Source of the DNA: an uncultured Clostridia bacterium
GTDB lineage: Bacteria; Bacillota; Clostridia; Christensenellales; Aristaeellaceae
Direction of reading: 5' to 3'
Assembly (NCBI GenBank): GCA_934663595.1
Contig: CAKUKM010000005.1
Location: 1-64,000 of the forward strand
Length of the DNA: 64,000 nucleotides
The notes under the pieces are model-generated. The model saw only the letters and a program-made list of their open reading frames with translations. It was not told the origin of the DNA and searched no databases. The position numbers were made by a program, and so were the translations under genes. Shown in pieces: positions 32,304-40,500 of this stretch; the stretch's first letter is position 1; each line of letters starts with the position of its first letter.

Positions 32304-33677
32304 ATGGCCGCGACGAAAGAGGAACGGGTGCTGGACATGACGAGCGGAAGCCCGGCGCGTCTGCTGGCGAGCTTTGCCGCGCCGCTTTTTCTGGGCAATC
32401 TCCTGCAGCAGGTCTATAATCTGGCCGATACGGCCATTGCGGGGCACCTGCTGGGCGACGCGGCGCTGGCGCAGATCGGCGCAACGGCCGCGCTGTATAC
32501 GCTGATTACCAATCTGGCGTTTGGCATGAACACGGGCCTAGCGCTGCCGGTCAGCCGCTATTTCGGCGCGAAGGATTCGGCGCGTTTAAAGCAGTCCGTC
32601 GCGTGGATGGCGCTGCTCTCCGGCATTTGTGCATTTGCGCTCACGGTCGTATTTCTGCTGGTTCGCGTGCCGCTTCTGCATGCGCTGCAAACGCCCGAGG
32701 ACGTGTTTTCCGGCGCGATGGATTACCTTACCGTAATTCTCGCCGGCATTCCGCTGACCATGGCCTACAATCTGGAGGCGAGCCTTCTGCAGGCCGTGGG
32801 CAACAGCCGCACGCCGCTTTTGCTGTTGCTGTTCAGCAGCGCGCTGAATATCCTGATGGACGTTCTGTTCATGGGGCCGCTCGGCATGGGCGTGGGCGGC
32901 GCGGCGATCGCCACGATACTGGCGCAGGGAATCAGCGCGGCGCTGGGGCTGGTTTACCTGATCAAAAGCTATCCGATTCTGCGATTTGGCAGGCGCGATT
33001 TCGCCGTGCCGCGCGGCTTTGTGGGCGATCTGTTCGCGACCGGGTTGAGCATGGCGCTGATGAGCACCATTTACAACATCGGAAGCGTCATGCTGCAGGG
33101 CAGCATCAACCGCCTGGGCAACGCCTATATCGCCGCGCAGGTCGCCGCGCGCCGCCTGTCGGAGGTGATTTACATTCCGGGGCTGACGCTGGGCATGGCC
33201 GTCGCGACCTATTCCAGCCAGAATTACGGCGCGCAGAAGCGCGCGCGCATTGCGCAGGGCGTGAAAACGGCGCTGCTGATTTACGGCGCATGGTGGGTGC
33301 TCGCAATGCTGTTGACGTTTACGCTCGGCCTTCCCGCCGTGCGCGCGATCACCGGAAGCCGGGATGAAACCGTATTGCATGCGGCGGCGCAGTATTTGTA
33401 CATCAACATTCCGATGATTTCGCCGATGGCGATTCTGGTGATTCTCCGCAGCATGCTGCAGGGCATTCGCCATCGCGTTTCGCCGCTTCTCTGCAGCGCG
33501 ATTGAAATGCTCGGCAAGATCCTGTTCGCGCTGTGGATCGTGCCCGTGCGCGGGTATACCGCCGTGTGCGTTTGCGAGCCGGTCACCTGGGTGATCTGCT
33601 GTCTGTTCATCTGCGTCGCCGTTTTCCTGTGCCGAAGAGAATTGAGCGACCGATATATCGAAACCGCGCGCGGATAG
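32304..33677 (+). CDS. MATE-family multidrug/metabolite efflux transporter
   Basis: 457 residues with twelve membrane segments. N-terminal FAAPLFLGNLLQQVYNLADT and PVSRYFGAKD are hallmark MATE stretches, repeated in the second half as LFATGLSMALMSTIYNIGSV. These pumps export cationic drugs or metabolites using Na+ or H+ gradients. ATG at 32304 behind GGGAGG. Divergent from an AraC-type gene that may regulate it; closed by a hairpin. Confidence 0.94.
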   Translation: MAATKEERVLDMTSGSPARLLASFAAPLFLGNLLQQVYNLADTAIAGHLLGDAALAQIGATAALYTLITNLAFGMNTGLALPVSRYFGAKDSARLKQSVAWMALLSGICAFALTVVFLLVRVPLLHALQTPEDVFSGAMDYLTVILAGIPLTMAYNLEASLLQAVGNSRTPLLLLLFSSALNILMDVLFMGPLGMGVGGAAIATILAQGISAALGLVYLIKSYPILRFGRRDFAVPRGFVGDLFATGLSMALMSTIYNIGSVMLQGSINRLGNAYIAAQVAARRLSEVIYIPGLTLGMAVATYSSQNYGAQKRARIAQGVKTALLIYGAWWVLAMLLTFTLGLPAVRAITGSRDETVLHAAAQYLYINIPMISPMAILVILRSMLQGIRHRVSPLLCSAIEMLGKILFALWIVPVRGYTAVCVCEPVTWVICCLFICVAVFLCRRELSDRYIETARG

Positions 33678-33699
33678 CGTCCGTGCGCGGTTCTGTTTA
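33663..33699 (+). terminator. Terminator of the MATE gene
   Basis: ACCGCGCGCGGA (33663-33674) pairs with TCCGTGCGCGGT (33680-33691), with one G-T pair; the stop codon lies in the loop and a T-rich tract follows. Confidence 0.65.
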
Positions 33700-34951
33700 T
33701 CCCAGCGTGACCGTAAACACCGTTCCGGTTTCCGGCGCGCTGGCGACCTCGATTTTTCCGTTCATCAATTCCACCGTTCGCTGAATGATGGCCAGGCCCA
33801 GGCCGTGGCCCTGCTGCGCGGTGCGCGCCTTATCGCTGCGATAGAAGCGCTCGAATACGTGCGGCAGATCCTCCGGAGCGATGACCGCGCCGAAATTCTG
33901 CACGGTGAGAATCGCCTTTCGGCTGCGGCTGACCAGCGCGACCCGCACGCGACCGTTCTGCGGCTCGTATTTCAGCGCGTTTTCAATCAGTCCGGATACG
34001 ATTCGCAGCAGCGCGTCCGCATCGCCGATTGTGGAAACGCCGTCCTGCACGTCCGTCTCCAGCTCGATGCTGCGGTCGTAGGCCATGACCTCCATTTGCA
34101 ATGCGGCCTTGGTAGCGATGGCGGAGAGATTCACGTTCTCCCGCCGGGGCAGGCGCTGCGCGGTTTCCATGGCGCTGAGGGTGAGCATGTCGTCGATCAG
34201 CGATTTCATGTTCTGCATCGCCGCGCCGCTGCGGTCGAGCCATGCCTGCGCGTCCGCAACGGTCTGATTCGGATTTTCCATCAATATGTGATGGCACGCC
34301 TGCATCACGGCCAGCGGCGTCTTCAAATCGTGCGACACGTCCGCGACAAACTGCTTTTCGCGATCCATCGCCTGCTCCACCGGCCGCACGGCGAGCCGGG
34401 AAATATAGCGGCTGATTCCATAGCAGGCGAGCATCGTAAGCGCAAACGCGCCCAGCAGATACAGGCTCGTCTGCAGAAGCGACGTGCGCAGATACCGCGC
34501 GGGAAACAGCGAAACCTTCGCCGAATCGCTCTTGCCGGCCGCGAGATAGAACAGGTCGCAATCGCTCAAATAGCCAAACGCGTCCTCCCTTTCCACGGCG
34601 GCCTCGGCGGCGGAGAGGATTTCGGCCTCGTCCGAGCCGGCGGTGCCGGAGATGATCGCCGCCGATCCATTTTCAAAGAAAACGGTAATGCAGCGGCTGA
34701 ATGCGGGCGCTTTCCGCCGTTTCCTGTTTGGGCGGCTGCGGCGGGCGATCGTCCGGCGCGTCTCCGTCCGGCGTATAGGAAAAGGAGCCGTTTTCGCCGC
34801 GGAAGGGCTCCAGCGTTTCCAGCATCGTCTGGCGCATGTTCGCGTATTCATTGCGCATTACATAAACGCCCACCAGCGCGAGCGCAATCAATAGCACCGC
34901 GCCCACCAGCAGCATGTTCAGGCGAATAAAATGTCTGCGATAGGCCGTCAT
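33697..34951 (-). pseudogene. Sensor histidine kinase, frameshifted
   Basis: The N-terminal frame starts at ATG 34951 (MTAYRRHFIRLN, then the membrane helix LLVGAVLLIALALVGVYV) and ends at a stop at 34673. The rest of the kinase is in the +1 frame, readable from about 34730 to 33697: extracellular part (ITVFFENGSAAIISG), second helix (LYLLGAFALTMLACYGIS), H-box FVADVSHDLKTPLAV, N-box SGLIENALKY and G-boxes (QGHGLGLAII). One extra base (or two missing) somewhere near 34690-34735 explains it. This may be an assembly error, a real mutation or, less likely, recoding. It overlaps the response regulator by ATGA. If real, the kinase is inactive and the regulator may be orphaned. Confidence 0.85.
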
Positions 34952-35625
34952 GCGTCCGTCGCCTCCATGCGATAGCCGATCTGCGGAACGTTGCGGATCG
35001 TCCAATGCGAATTCAGGTATTTCAGCTTCTTTCTCAAAAAGGACACGTAGGCCATCACGTTGTTGTCCGTGACCTCCGATTCCATGCCCCATATGGCCGA
35101 AAGAATCGCGTCCACCGACAGCGTCTGCTGCGGATGGCTCAGAAACAGCCGCGCCAGCTCGAATTCCTTCCTGCTCAGCTGCACGGAATCGCTCGCGGTG
35201 CGCAGCTGGGCGGAATTGAGATCCAGCGTCAGATCGCCGTGGCGCAATTCGTTCATCACCACCTCGCCCGTGCGGCGGCACAGCGCGTTCAGCCGCGCCA
35301 GCAGCTCCGCGTTGTCAAAGGGCTTGGTCATATAATCGTCCGCGCCCGCATTCAGGCCGTTCACCTTGTCCGCAATGGCGGTGCGCGCCGTCAGCATCAG
35401 CACCGGCGTGTGATTGCCGCGCGCCCTCAGCGTGCTCACGATCTGAAAGCCGTCCATATCCGGCAGCATTACGTCCAGCACAATTACATCATACGCCGCG
35501 CCCAGCGCGTAGGCCAGCGCGTCGCTTCCATTATATACCGCGTCCGCGGAATAGCCCGCATGGCGCACGATATGCTCCAGCGCGTCCGCCAGCGCGCGCT
35601 CGTCCTCCACAATCAGAACCTTCAT
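34948..35625 (-). CDS. OmpR/PhoB-family response regulator
   Basis: 225 residues. Receiver domain with acidic pocket (EDE near 7-9), phospho-acceptor Asp in VIVLDVMLPDMDGF and Lys in YMTKPF. C-terminal winged helix (SRKEFELARLFL, AIWGMESEVTDNNVMAYVSFLRKKL, VPQIGYRM) of the OmpR type. ATG at 35625 with AAGGAGG upstream. It is probably the DNA-binding factor for the 11-bp direct repeats found upstream of the divergent exported-protein gene; a related half-site covers its own -35 region. Confidence 0.95.
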   Translation of the reverse strand: MKVLIVEDERALADALEHIVRHAGYSADAVYNGSDALAYALGAAYDVIVLDVMLPDMDGFQIVSTLRARGNHTPVLMLTARTAIADKVNGLNAGADDYMTKPFDNAELLARLNALCRRTGEVVMNELRHGDLTLDLNSAQLRTASDSVQLSRKEFELARLFLSHPQQTLSVDAILSAIWGMESEVTDNNVMAYVSFLRKKLKYLNSHWTIRNVPQIGYRMEATDA

Positions 35626-35650
35626 CGGCAGTTCCTCCTTCGCTTCTATG

Positions 35651-35679
35651 ATTATAGCATAATCCACGCGCCTGAAAAA
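35651..35679 (-). promoter_or_regulatory. Promoter of the two-component operon
   Basis: TATAAT at 35651-35656 (minus strand) with a weak -35, TTTTTC, at 35674-35679. The sequence TTTCAG at 35672-35677 (minus) overlaps this -35, suggesting autoregulation. Confidence 0.6.
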
Positions 35680-35699
35680 GCCCTTAAATCCCGCGAAAA

Positions 35700-35753
35700 T
35701 TTCAGAAGATTTTCAGCGCCGATTCAGCGGCTTTTCAGCGCCGCGCGTATAAT
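35700..35753 (+). promoter_or_regulatory. Four 11-bp-spaced TTTCAG repeats and promoter of the exported repeat protein
   Basis: TTTCAG-type hexamers begin at 35700, 35711, 35722 (ATTCAG) and 35733, exactly 11 bases apart, and are followed by TATAAT at 35748-35753. No good -35 is present; the repeats cover its place, as at promoters activated by PhoB/OmpR-type regulators, which bind direct repeats with 11-bp spacing. Confidence 0.75.
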
Positions 35754-35800
35754 CATAAGCGTAGAGAGGATCTACAATCCAAATCAAGGAGGAAATTCCC

Positions 35801-36475
35801 ATGAAACGTACACTTGCAATGCTTCTGGCACTGATGATGATTCTGAGCGGTCTGACCGCGGCAATGGCGGAGGGCGCGGCCGTTCAACCGGCAACCGGCA
35901 GTCAGCCGCAGACCGGCAGTCAGCCGCAGACCAACAGTCAGCCCACGACCAACGGTCAGCCTCTGACCGGCAATCGACCGGAGGACGCGCTGCAGACGCT
36001 GGTTGAGCAGGGAATCATCAGTGAGGATACGCTGACTGCGATCCTGAAGTACATGGAAGAAAACCGTCCGACCCAGCCCGACGGCCAGCCCAACGGCAAC
36101 CAGAACGGACAGGCCCCCGAAATCCCGAACGGCGAACAGAACGGTCAGGCCCCCGAAGCCCCCAACGGCGAACAGAACGGCCCGGCTCCCGAAATCCCGA
36201 ACGGCAACCAGAACGGTCAGGCTCCCGAAATCCCCAACGGCAACCAGAACGGTCAGGCCCCTGAGGCTCCCAACGGCAACCAGAACGGTCAGGCTCCCGA
36301 AGCTCCCAACGGCAACCAGAACGGTCAGACCCCTGAAGCTCCCAACGGCGAACAGCCGCAGGGCGGACTGATGCTCCCGCAGGAGCTGCTGGACGGTCTG
36401 CTGAACGCGGGCATCCTGACGCAGAGCGAATACGACGCGATTCTCGCGCTGCAGACCTCGGAACAGAACAGCTAA
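35801..36475 (+). CDS. Exported Asn/Gln/Pro-rich repeat protein
   Basis: 224 residues. Signal peptide at 1-23 (LAMLLALMMILSGLTAAMA). Then short QPQTGS-type repeats (30-55), a small helical segment (PEDALQTLVEQGIISEDTL), seven or so copies of a 12-residue repeat NGNQNGQAPEAP (about 100-185) and a second helical segment with QELLDGLLNAGILTQSEYD. The two helical pieces resemble each other (LV..GI.....L / LLNAGILTQSEYD). GGAGG upstream of the ATG. It sits behind the four direct repeats and is the most likely target of the adjacent response regulator. Probably a secreted or wall-associated linker-like protein; function unknown. Confidence 0.8.
   Translation: MKRTLAMLLALMMILSGLTAAMAEGAAVQPATGSQPQTGSQPQTNSQPTTNGQPLTGNRPEDALQTLVEQGIISEDTLTAILKYMEENRPTQPDGQPNGNQNGQAPEIPNGEQNGQAPEAPNGEQNGPAPEIPNGNQNGQAPEIPNGNQNGQAPEAPNGNQNGQAPEAPNGNQNGQTPEAPNGEQPQGGLMLPQELLDGLLNAGILTQSEYDAILALQTSEQNS
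36097..36350 (+). repeat. 36-nt tandem repeat in the exported protein
   Basis: Seven near-identical 36-base units encoding NGxQNGQAPExP variants; a candidate for copy-number variation between strains. Confidence 0.85.
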
Positions 36476-36482
36476 ATTCAAC

Positions 36483-36502
36483 GGGGCGGGTCTTCCCGCC
36501 CC
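36483..36502 (+). terminator. Hairpin between the two exported-protein genes
   Basis: GGGGCGGG (36483-36490) pairs with CCCGCCCC (36495-36502). No T-run follows, so it may only attenuate or stabilise the mRNA, letting the downstream gene be co-transcribed. Confidence 0.4.
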
Positions 36503-36536
36503 CCCGCAAGGCTCTTTAACAGGAAAGGAAGGATTT

Positions 36537-37919
36537 ATGATGAAGACCTCAAAGCGCATTCTTTCTCTGATTATCGCGGCGGGACTGGCCGCATTCTCGA
36601 TGGGCGCCGTGGCGGAAGGGCCCGGCGGCAATCCTCCGTCCGGCGGCCCGGGCGGCCCCGGCGGCAATCCCCCGTCCGGCGGGCCCGGCGGCTCGTCGCA
36701 GAGCGTGACCTACACCGCGAGCACGGAAATCCAGTCCGCATCGGAGCTGGCGGACGGCACGTATGCCTCCGAAACCTCCGATGAAAACGCAATTCTGATC
36801 GACACCGACGAAAGCGTAACGCTGACCAATCCGACCGTCACCAAGACCGGCGATTCCGACGGCGGCGACAATTGCAACTTCTACGGTCTGAATGCAGCCG
36901 TGCTGGCAAAGGGCGGTGCGAACGTGACCATCACCGGCGGCACGATCACCACCGATGCGAGCGGCGCAAACGGCGTGTTCTCCTATGGCGGCAACGGCGG
37001 CCAGAACGGCGCGGACGGCGACGGCACGACCGTGACCATCTCCGATACCACGATCACGACCACCGGCGACGGCTCCGGCGGCATCATGACCACCGGCGGC
37101 GGCACGACCTACGTCAGCAATCTGACCATCGAAACCTCCGGCCGCTCCTCCGCAGCCATTCGCACCGATCGCGGCGGCGGAACCGTGGTCGTCGACGGCG
37201 GCAGCTATACCACGAACGGCCTCGGCTCCCCGGCCATCTATTCCACCGCGGAGATCAGCGTTTCCGGCGCGACGCTCGTGTCCAATTTGTCCGAAGGCGT
37301 TTGCATTGAGGGCAAAAACAGCATCACGTTGACCGACTGCGACCTCACCGCGAGCAACACGCAGTGCAACGGCAACGCCACCTTCCTGGACACGATCATG
37401 ATTTACCAGTCCATGTCCGGCGACGCGGACACCGGCACCTCCGCCTTCACCATGACCGGCGGCAGCCTGACCAGCAAGAGCGGCCATGTCTTCCACGTCA
37501 CCAACACGCACGCGATCATTACGCTCAGCGGCGTGGAAATTGCAAATGAGGACGCGGATAACGTGCTTCTCTCCGTTTGCGACGACGGCTGGAACGGCGG
37601 CAACAACCATGCGGAGCTGAACGCGTCGGCCCAGACGCTGAGCGGCGCAATCCTCGTGGGCGACAATTCCACCCTGGGCCTGACGCTTTCGGACGGCTCC
37701 AGCTTCACCGGCAGCATCTCCGGCGAGATCGCAAACAGCAAGGGCGAAACGATCTCCACGGAAACGGGCGACGTGTCCGTCACGCTGGATGAAACCAGCA
37801 CCTGGACGCTGACCGCCGACAGCTACGTCACCAGCTTCACCGGCGACGCCTCCCAGATCATCAGCAACGGCTACACGCTGTACGTAAACGGCGCAGCGCT
37901 GGAAGGCGCCAATGCGTAA
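36537..37919 (+). CDS. Exported beta-helix-like repeat protein
   Basis: 460 residues. Signal peptide (ILSLIIAAGLAAFSMGAVA), then two copies of a Gly/Pro segment (GGNPPSGGPGG) and a long Thr/Ser/Gly-rich body with short repeating strands (NVTITGGTITTDASGANGV, TTVTISDTTITTTGDGSGG, SNLTIETSGRSSAAIRTD, TVVVDGGSY), the pattern of right-handed parallel beta-helices. No catalytic motif was identified. AGGAAGG precedes tandem ATGs at 36537 and 36540; either may be used. It lies 61 bases after the other exported protein and ends in a strong terminator. A surface or extracellular structural or carbohydrate-binding role is plausible. Confidence 0.82.
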   Translation: MMKTSKRILSLIIAAGLAAFSMGAVAEGPGGNPPSGGPGGPGGNPPSGGPGGSSQSVTYTASTEIQSASELADGTYASETSDENAILIDTDESVTLTNPTVTKTGDSDGGDNCNFYGLNAAVLAKGGANVTITGGTITTDASGANGVFSYGGNGGQNGADGDGTTVTISDTTITTTGDGSGGIMTTGGGTTYVSNLTIETSGRSSAAIRTDRGGGTVVVDGGSYTTNGLGSPAIYSTAEISVSGATLVSNLSEGVCIEGKNSITLTDCDLTASNTQCNGNATFLDTIMIYQSMSGDADTGTSAFTMTGGSLTSKSGHVFHVTNTHAIITLSGVEIANEDADNVLLSVCDDGWNGGNNHAELNASAQTLSGAILVGDNSTLGLTLSDGSSFTGSISGEIANSKGETISTETGDVSVTLDETSTWTLTADSYVTSFTGDASQIISNGYTLYVNGAALEGANA

Positions 37920-37925
37920 TCCAAA

Positions 37926-37952
37926 GCCCCCGACAAAGTCGGGGGTTTTCTT
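37926..37952 (+). terminator. Terminator after the beta-helix gene
   Basis: CCCCCGAC (37927-37934) pairs with GTCGGGGG (37938-37945), loop AAA, followed by TTTTCTT. Confidence 0.88.
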
Positions 37953-38019
37953 GCGGGTATACAATTATGTAAACGGCTCTTCCCGCCGCCGGAATACGGC
38001 CGGGAATACTGGCCGCCCT

Positions 38020-38499
38020 TTATCGATTTACAACGCTATCTGGAATGCCAGACAGCCAATAGGCGCAATCATTTTTGCTGAATGAAACATACTGGCTGGG
38101 CAGCAGAGAAGGATCGGATGGATAAAGGCACAAACCGCTCCACTCGCCGTCCCAGTTCAGATCCGTCGCAAAGAAAACACCTCCGCAATAGTCCATGATA
38201 TTTCTGAACAGTTGCGCATCCCGAATGGAAGCGTCGTCAACCGACAGCGAAGCGACTTCCTTCCGCGTGCGAGCGCTGGAATCTTCTTCCACCACATATT
38301 TGTACAAGGAAAGCCGATTCTCCGATTTGTGAACTTCAATCCCATCGAATTCAAAGCCAACGAGTATCGAATACAACCTTTCAGCCGCCGGGCCCATTTT
38401 ATTCGACCACTGGAAGTACCCGCGTTCACTCATGAATGCCACAGCGCAAACGGCAACAAGGCAGAGGCTCTTGACGATTATCCCGATCTTTCTTTTCAT
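38020..38499 (-). CDS. Membrane-anchored hypothetical protein
   Basis: 159 residues; one N-terminal hydrophobic helix (IIVKSLCLVAVCAVAFMSE) acts as an anchor or uncleaved signal, and the rest is outside. The exterior part carries FEFDGIEVHKSE, SLSVDDASIRDAQLFRNIMD and DLNWDGEWSGLCLY and has no recognised domain. GGAGG upstream lies within the end of the preceding gene (gap 2 bases), so it is translationally linked. Last gene of the exported-protein run. Confidence 0.72.
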   Translation of the reverse strand: MKRKIGIIVKSLCLVAVCAVAFMSERGYFQWSNKMGPAAERLYSILVGFEFDGIEVHKSENRLSLYKYVVEEDSSARTRKEVASLSVDDASIRDAQLFRNIMDYCGGVFFATDLNWDGEWSGLCLYPSDPSLLPSQYVSFSKNDCAYWLSGIPDSVVNR

Positions 38500-38501
38500 G
38501 G

Positions 38502-39257
38502 CTATGCTTTGTCCTCCAATTTCCGCCGCTTTTTGAGGATTTCCCCGCCGATTGCCAGACAGACCGCGAGGAACACTCCGGCGCGGGCGACGTATTTCAG
38601 CGATCTGCGCGCTTCGAGCTCCTGCTCGTATTCCGCCTGATGATCATAGGCGACGAAGGTCTGGCGCGTATTCCGGTATTGCAAAACCAGTCTGGCGGGC
38701 GCGACGCTGTTTACCAGATACGCGGAATCCGGATGCGTGGTCATGTAAATCGGCCCCGGAATCCCCTCAAATTGCCTCGGCACAAAGCGCGCGCAGCTCT
38801 CCAGCTCCCGATCCGCATCCAGCCGATAGCACGCTTCAATGGCGCTCAGATCGTCGGCAAAAACCAGCACCACGAGTCTGGTTCCCTCCTTCGCGGTATA
38901 GCTCGCCGGATAGCAGAGCTTGCCCGATTGGGAATAAAACAATCGGTCGCGATAATGCTCGTTGCTGAATTTCACCCTGCAGCCGTACAGAAATCGCCCG
39001 TCGAAGGCGTGCACGAAGATGTTTCCGCCCGCGTAAACCGCCGCCGAGCCGTCCGGGCCAATCGCAACGGCTTCGATTCGTGATCCATCCTCGTCCGATT
39101 CGCAAAGCGTCGCAAAGGAAAAGCGGTCGTCCTCCTGCTTCAGCTCGTCAACGCCGATCCGCCGATCCGCGAATTCCGGCAACGCTTCGCCCTCCGCGCA
39201 GCCCGGCCCGGCGCACAAAACCAATATTGCCAGCAGCAATATCCAGCATCGCAGCAT
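38502..39257 (-). CDS. Exported protein with C-terminal TM, propeller-like repeat (paralog of 41467-42309)
   Basis: 251 residues. Signal peptide (LLLAILVLCAGPGCAEG) and a C-terminal membrane helix (VARAGVFLAVCLAIGGEIL) followed by a basic tail: a type I topology. The exterior has beta-propeller-like strands, such as VAIGPDGSAAVYAGG and RLFYSQSGKLCYPAS, which match the pattern FAIAADGHIAVW and LLFYAADGRLCLAS in the gene at 41467-42309, so the two are paralogs. GGGGGGAG precedes the ATG. No catalytic residues recognised. Confidence 0.78.
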   Translation of the reverse strand: MLRCWILLLAILVLCAGPGCAEGEALPEFADRRIGVDELKQEDDRFSFATLCESDEDGSRIEAVAIGPDGSAAVYAGGNIFVHAFDGRFLYGCRVKFSNEHYRDRLFYSQSGKLCYPASYTAKEGTRLVVLVFADDLSAIEACYRLDADRELESCARFVPRQFEGIPGPIYMTTHPDSAYLVNSVAPARLVLQYRNTRQTFVAYDHQAEYEQELEARRSLKYVARAGVFLAVCLAIGGEILKKRRKLEDKA

Positions 39258-39308
39258 GGTCTCCCCCCTTCTGGAATTCCGCTTTTGTGCGGTTGTTTGA
39301 ATGTATCG

Positions 39309-39845
39309 TCAATCCAGCAGGCTCATTATCCACAGCAAGTTTTCTTGTGCTGTTTCCATGCATTCCTTCCGGCTATTGCCCAGCTGATTGTACCAAATCT
39401 GCCCTTTGGGGACCATAAAGCAAATCGTGTACATGTATTTATAGCTTTTAAGCTCTTCTGGAATCTTTGCATAATACTTCGCAGCTGTTCTCACCCTGTC
39501 CCAAGTAACCTTGTGCGCAGTGTAAGAGCGAAAATAATCTTCGGCGTTTTCTTGTATGGATATATAGACAGGCGAACGCAGCGAATCGCTTCCGGCCGGC
39601 CATATGATTAGTCTTTTGGGATTTGCGATGGTTTCGTTCGCAATTTGATATTCAAAAAGGCCGGTTTTGCGCAATTCATCCATATGATCAATAATGTATG
39701 CAGGATCGAATTCGCGCAAAAAGGCTTCATCGAATTCATCCTCTCCGCCCGGACGCAAACATGTATCCCAAACAATCCATCCAGCAACCGCCAGAATGGC
39801 GCAAAGGACGAATATGATCGCTTTTTTTAATCCGCTTCTGTGCAT
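39309..39845 (-). CDS. Membrane-anchored hypothetical protein
   Basis: 178 residues; an N-terminal anchor (AIIFVLCAILAVAGWIVW) is followed by an acidic linker (GGEDEFDEAFLREFD) and a globular exterior part (PAYIIDHMDELRKTG, KRLIIWPAG, SYKYMYTICFMVPKGQIWY). GGGGGTGA lies upstream of the ATG. No known domain. Same strand and style as its neighbours but preceded by a 168-base gap, so it may have its own promoter, which I could not identify. Confidence 0.72.
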   Translation of the reverse strand: MHRSGLKKAIIFVLCAILAVAGWIVWDTCLRPGGEDEFDEAFLREFDPAYIIDHMDELRKTGLFEYQIANETIANPKRLIIWPAGSDSLRSPVYISIQENAEDYFRSYTAHKVTWDRVRTAAKYYAKIPEELKSYKYMYTICFMVPKGQIWYNQLGNSRKECMETAQENLLWIMSLLD

Positions 39846-40013
39846 TGTCTAAGTCACCCCCTGATAAGAAGTAAATCCCCTGAGGCGCTCGGGATGAACC
39901 ACCTCGTTTTTCTCAGCGTTCCACGGTATGCTTACAAAGCAAATTTTCGCGCTTCCCGCCTGCGGTTCAACAGAGAAATCGGCGGCTCTTTCCTATGCGC
40001 CATGTTTCGCTTC

Positions 40014-40487
40014 TCATGCATCCAGAATGGTCGTTCGAAAATCTTCCTGATAGTGCGCGTGTGAATCCTTGATAACGCACGAATCGCTCGGAATGCGATA
40101 GGCGTACAGCTTGTCCTCCGCTTTTTTCAATACGGCATATCCATAATAAGTCGGCGAACCGCTGAACAGCGCTCGGCAATCGCTCGGGATATAGGACAAT
40201 TCCACCATCTCATATCCGTCGGCAAATACATAGGTATATTTGTCAAAGTCCATTTCGAAATTCTCCGCGTCGCAGTATTCCGCCAGCCAATCGCCGGTAA
40301 TTTCAGACCGCTTTTGCTGATCATTCACGATAAACCAGTTATCCCAGTAAATCGCCTTTCTTTTCTCCAGACAGCCCAGAAATTCGATGTTTACATCTAC
40401 TGCTGGCTGGTTTTCATAGCGATAAATGCCGAAACCTGCGACCAGCAGAATCGCCGCCACCGAAATCATTGCCCAGCGCTTTTTCAT
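40014..40487 (-). CDS. Membrane-anchored hypothetical protein
   Basis: 157 residues; N-terminal helix AMISVAAILLVAGFGIY and an exterior domain with aromatic-rich strands (AIYWDNWFIVND, FDKYTYVFADGYEMVELSY, YYGYAVLKKAEDKLYAY). GGGAGGAG precedes the ATG; only 13 bases separate it from the upstream gene. The exterior could be a small beta-rich domain. Function unknown. Confidence 0.72.
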   Translation of the reverse strand: MKKRWAMISVAAILLVAGFGIYRYENQPAVDVNIEFLGCLEKRKAIYWDNWFIVNDQQKRSEITGDWLAEYCDAENFEMDFDKYTYVFADGYEMVELSYIPSDCRALFSGSPTYYGYAVLKKAEDKLYAYRIPSDSCVIKDSHAHYQEDFRTTILDA

Positions 40488-40500
40488 TCCCGCTCCTCCC

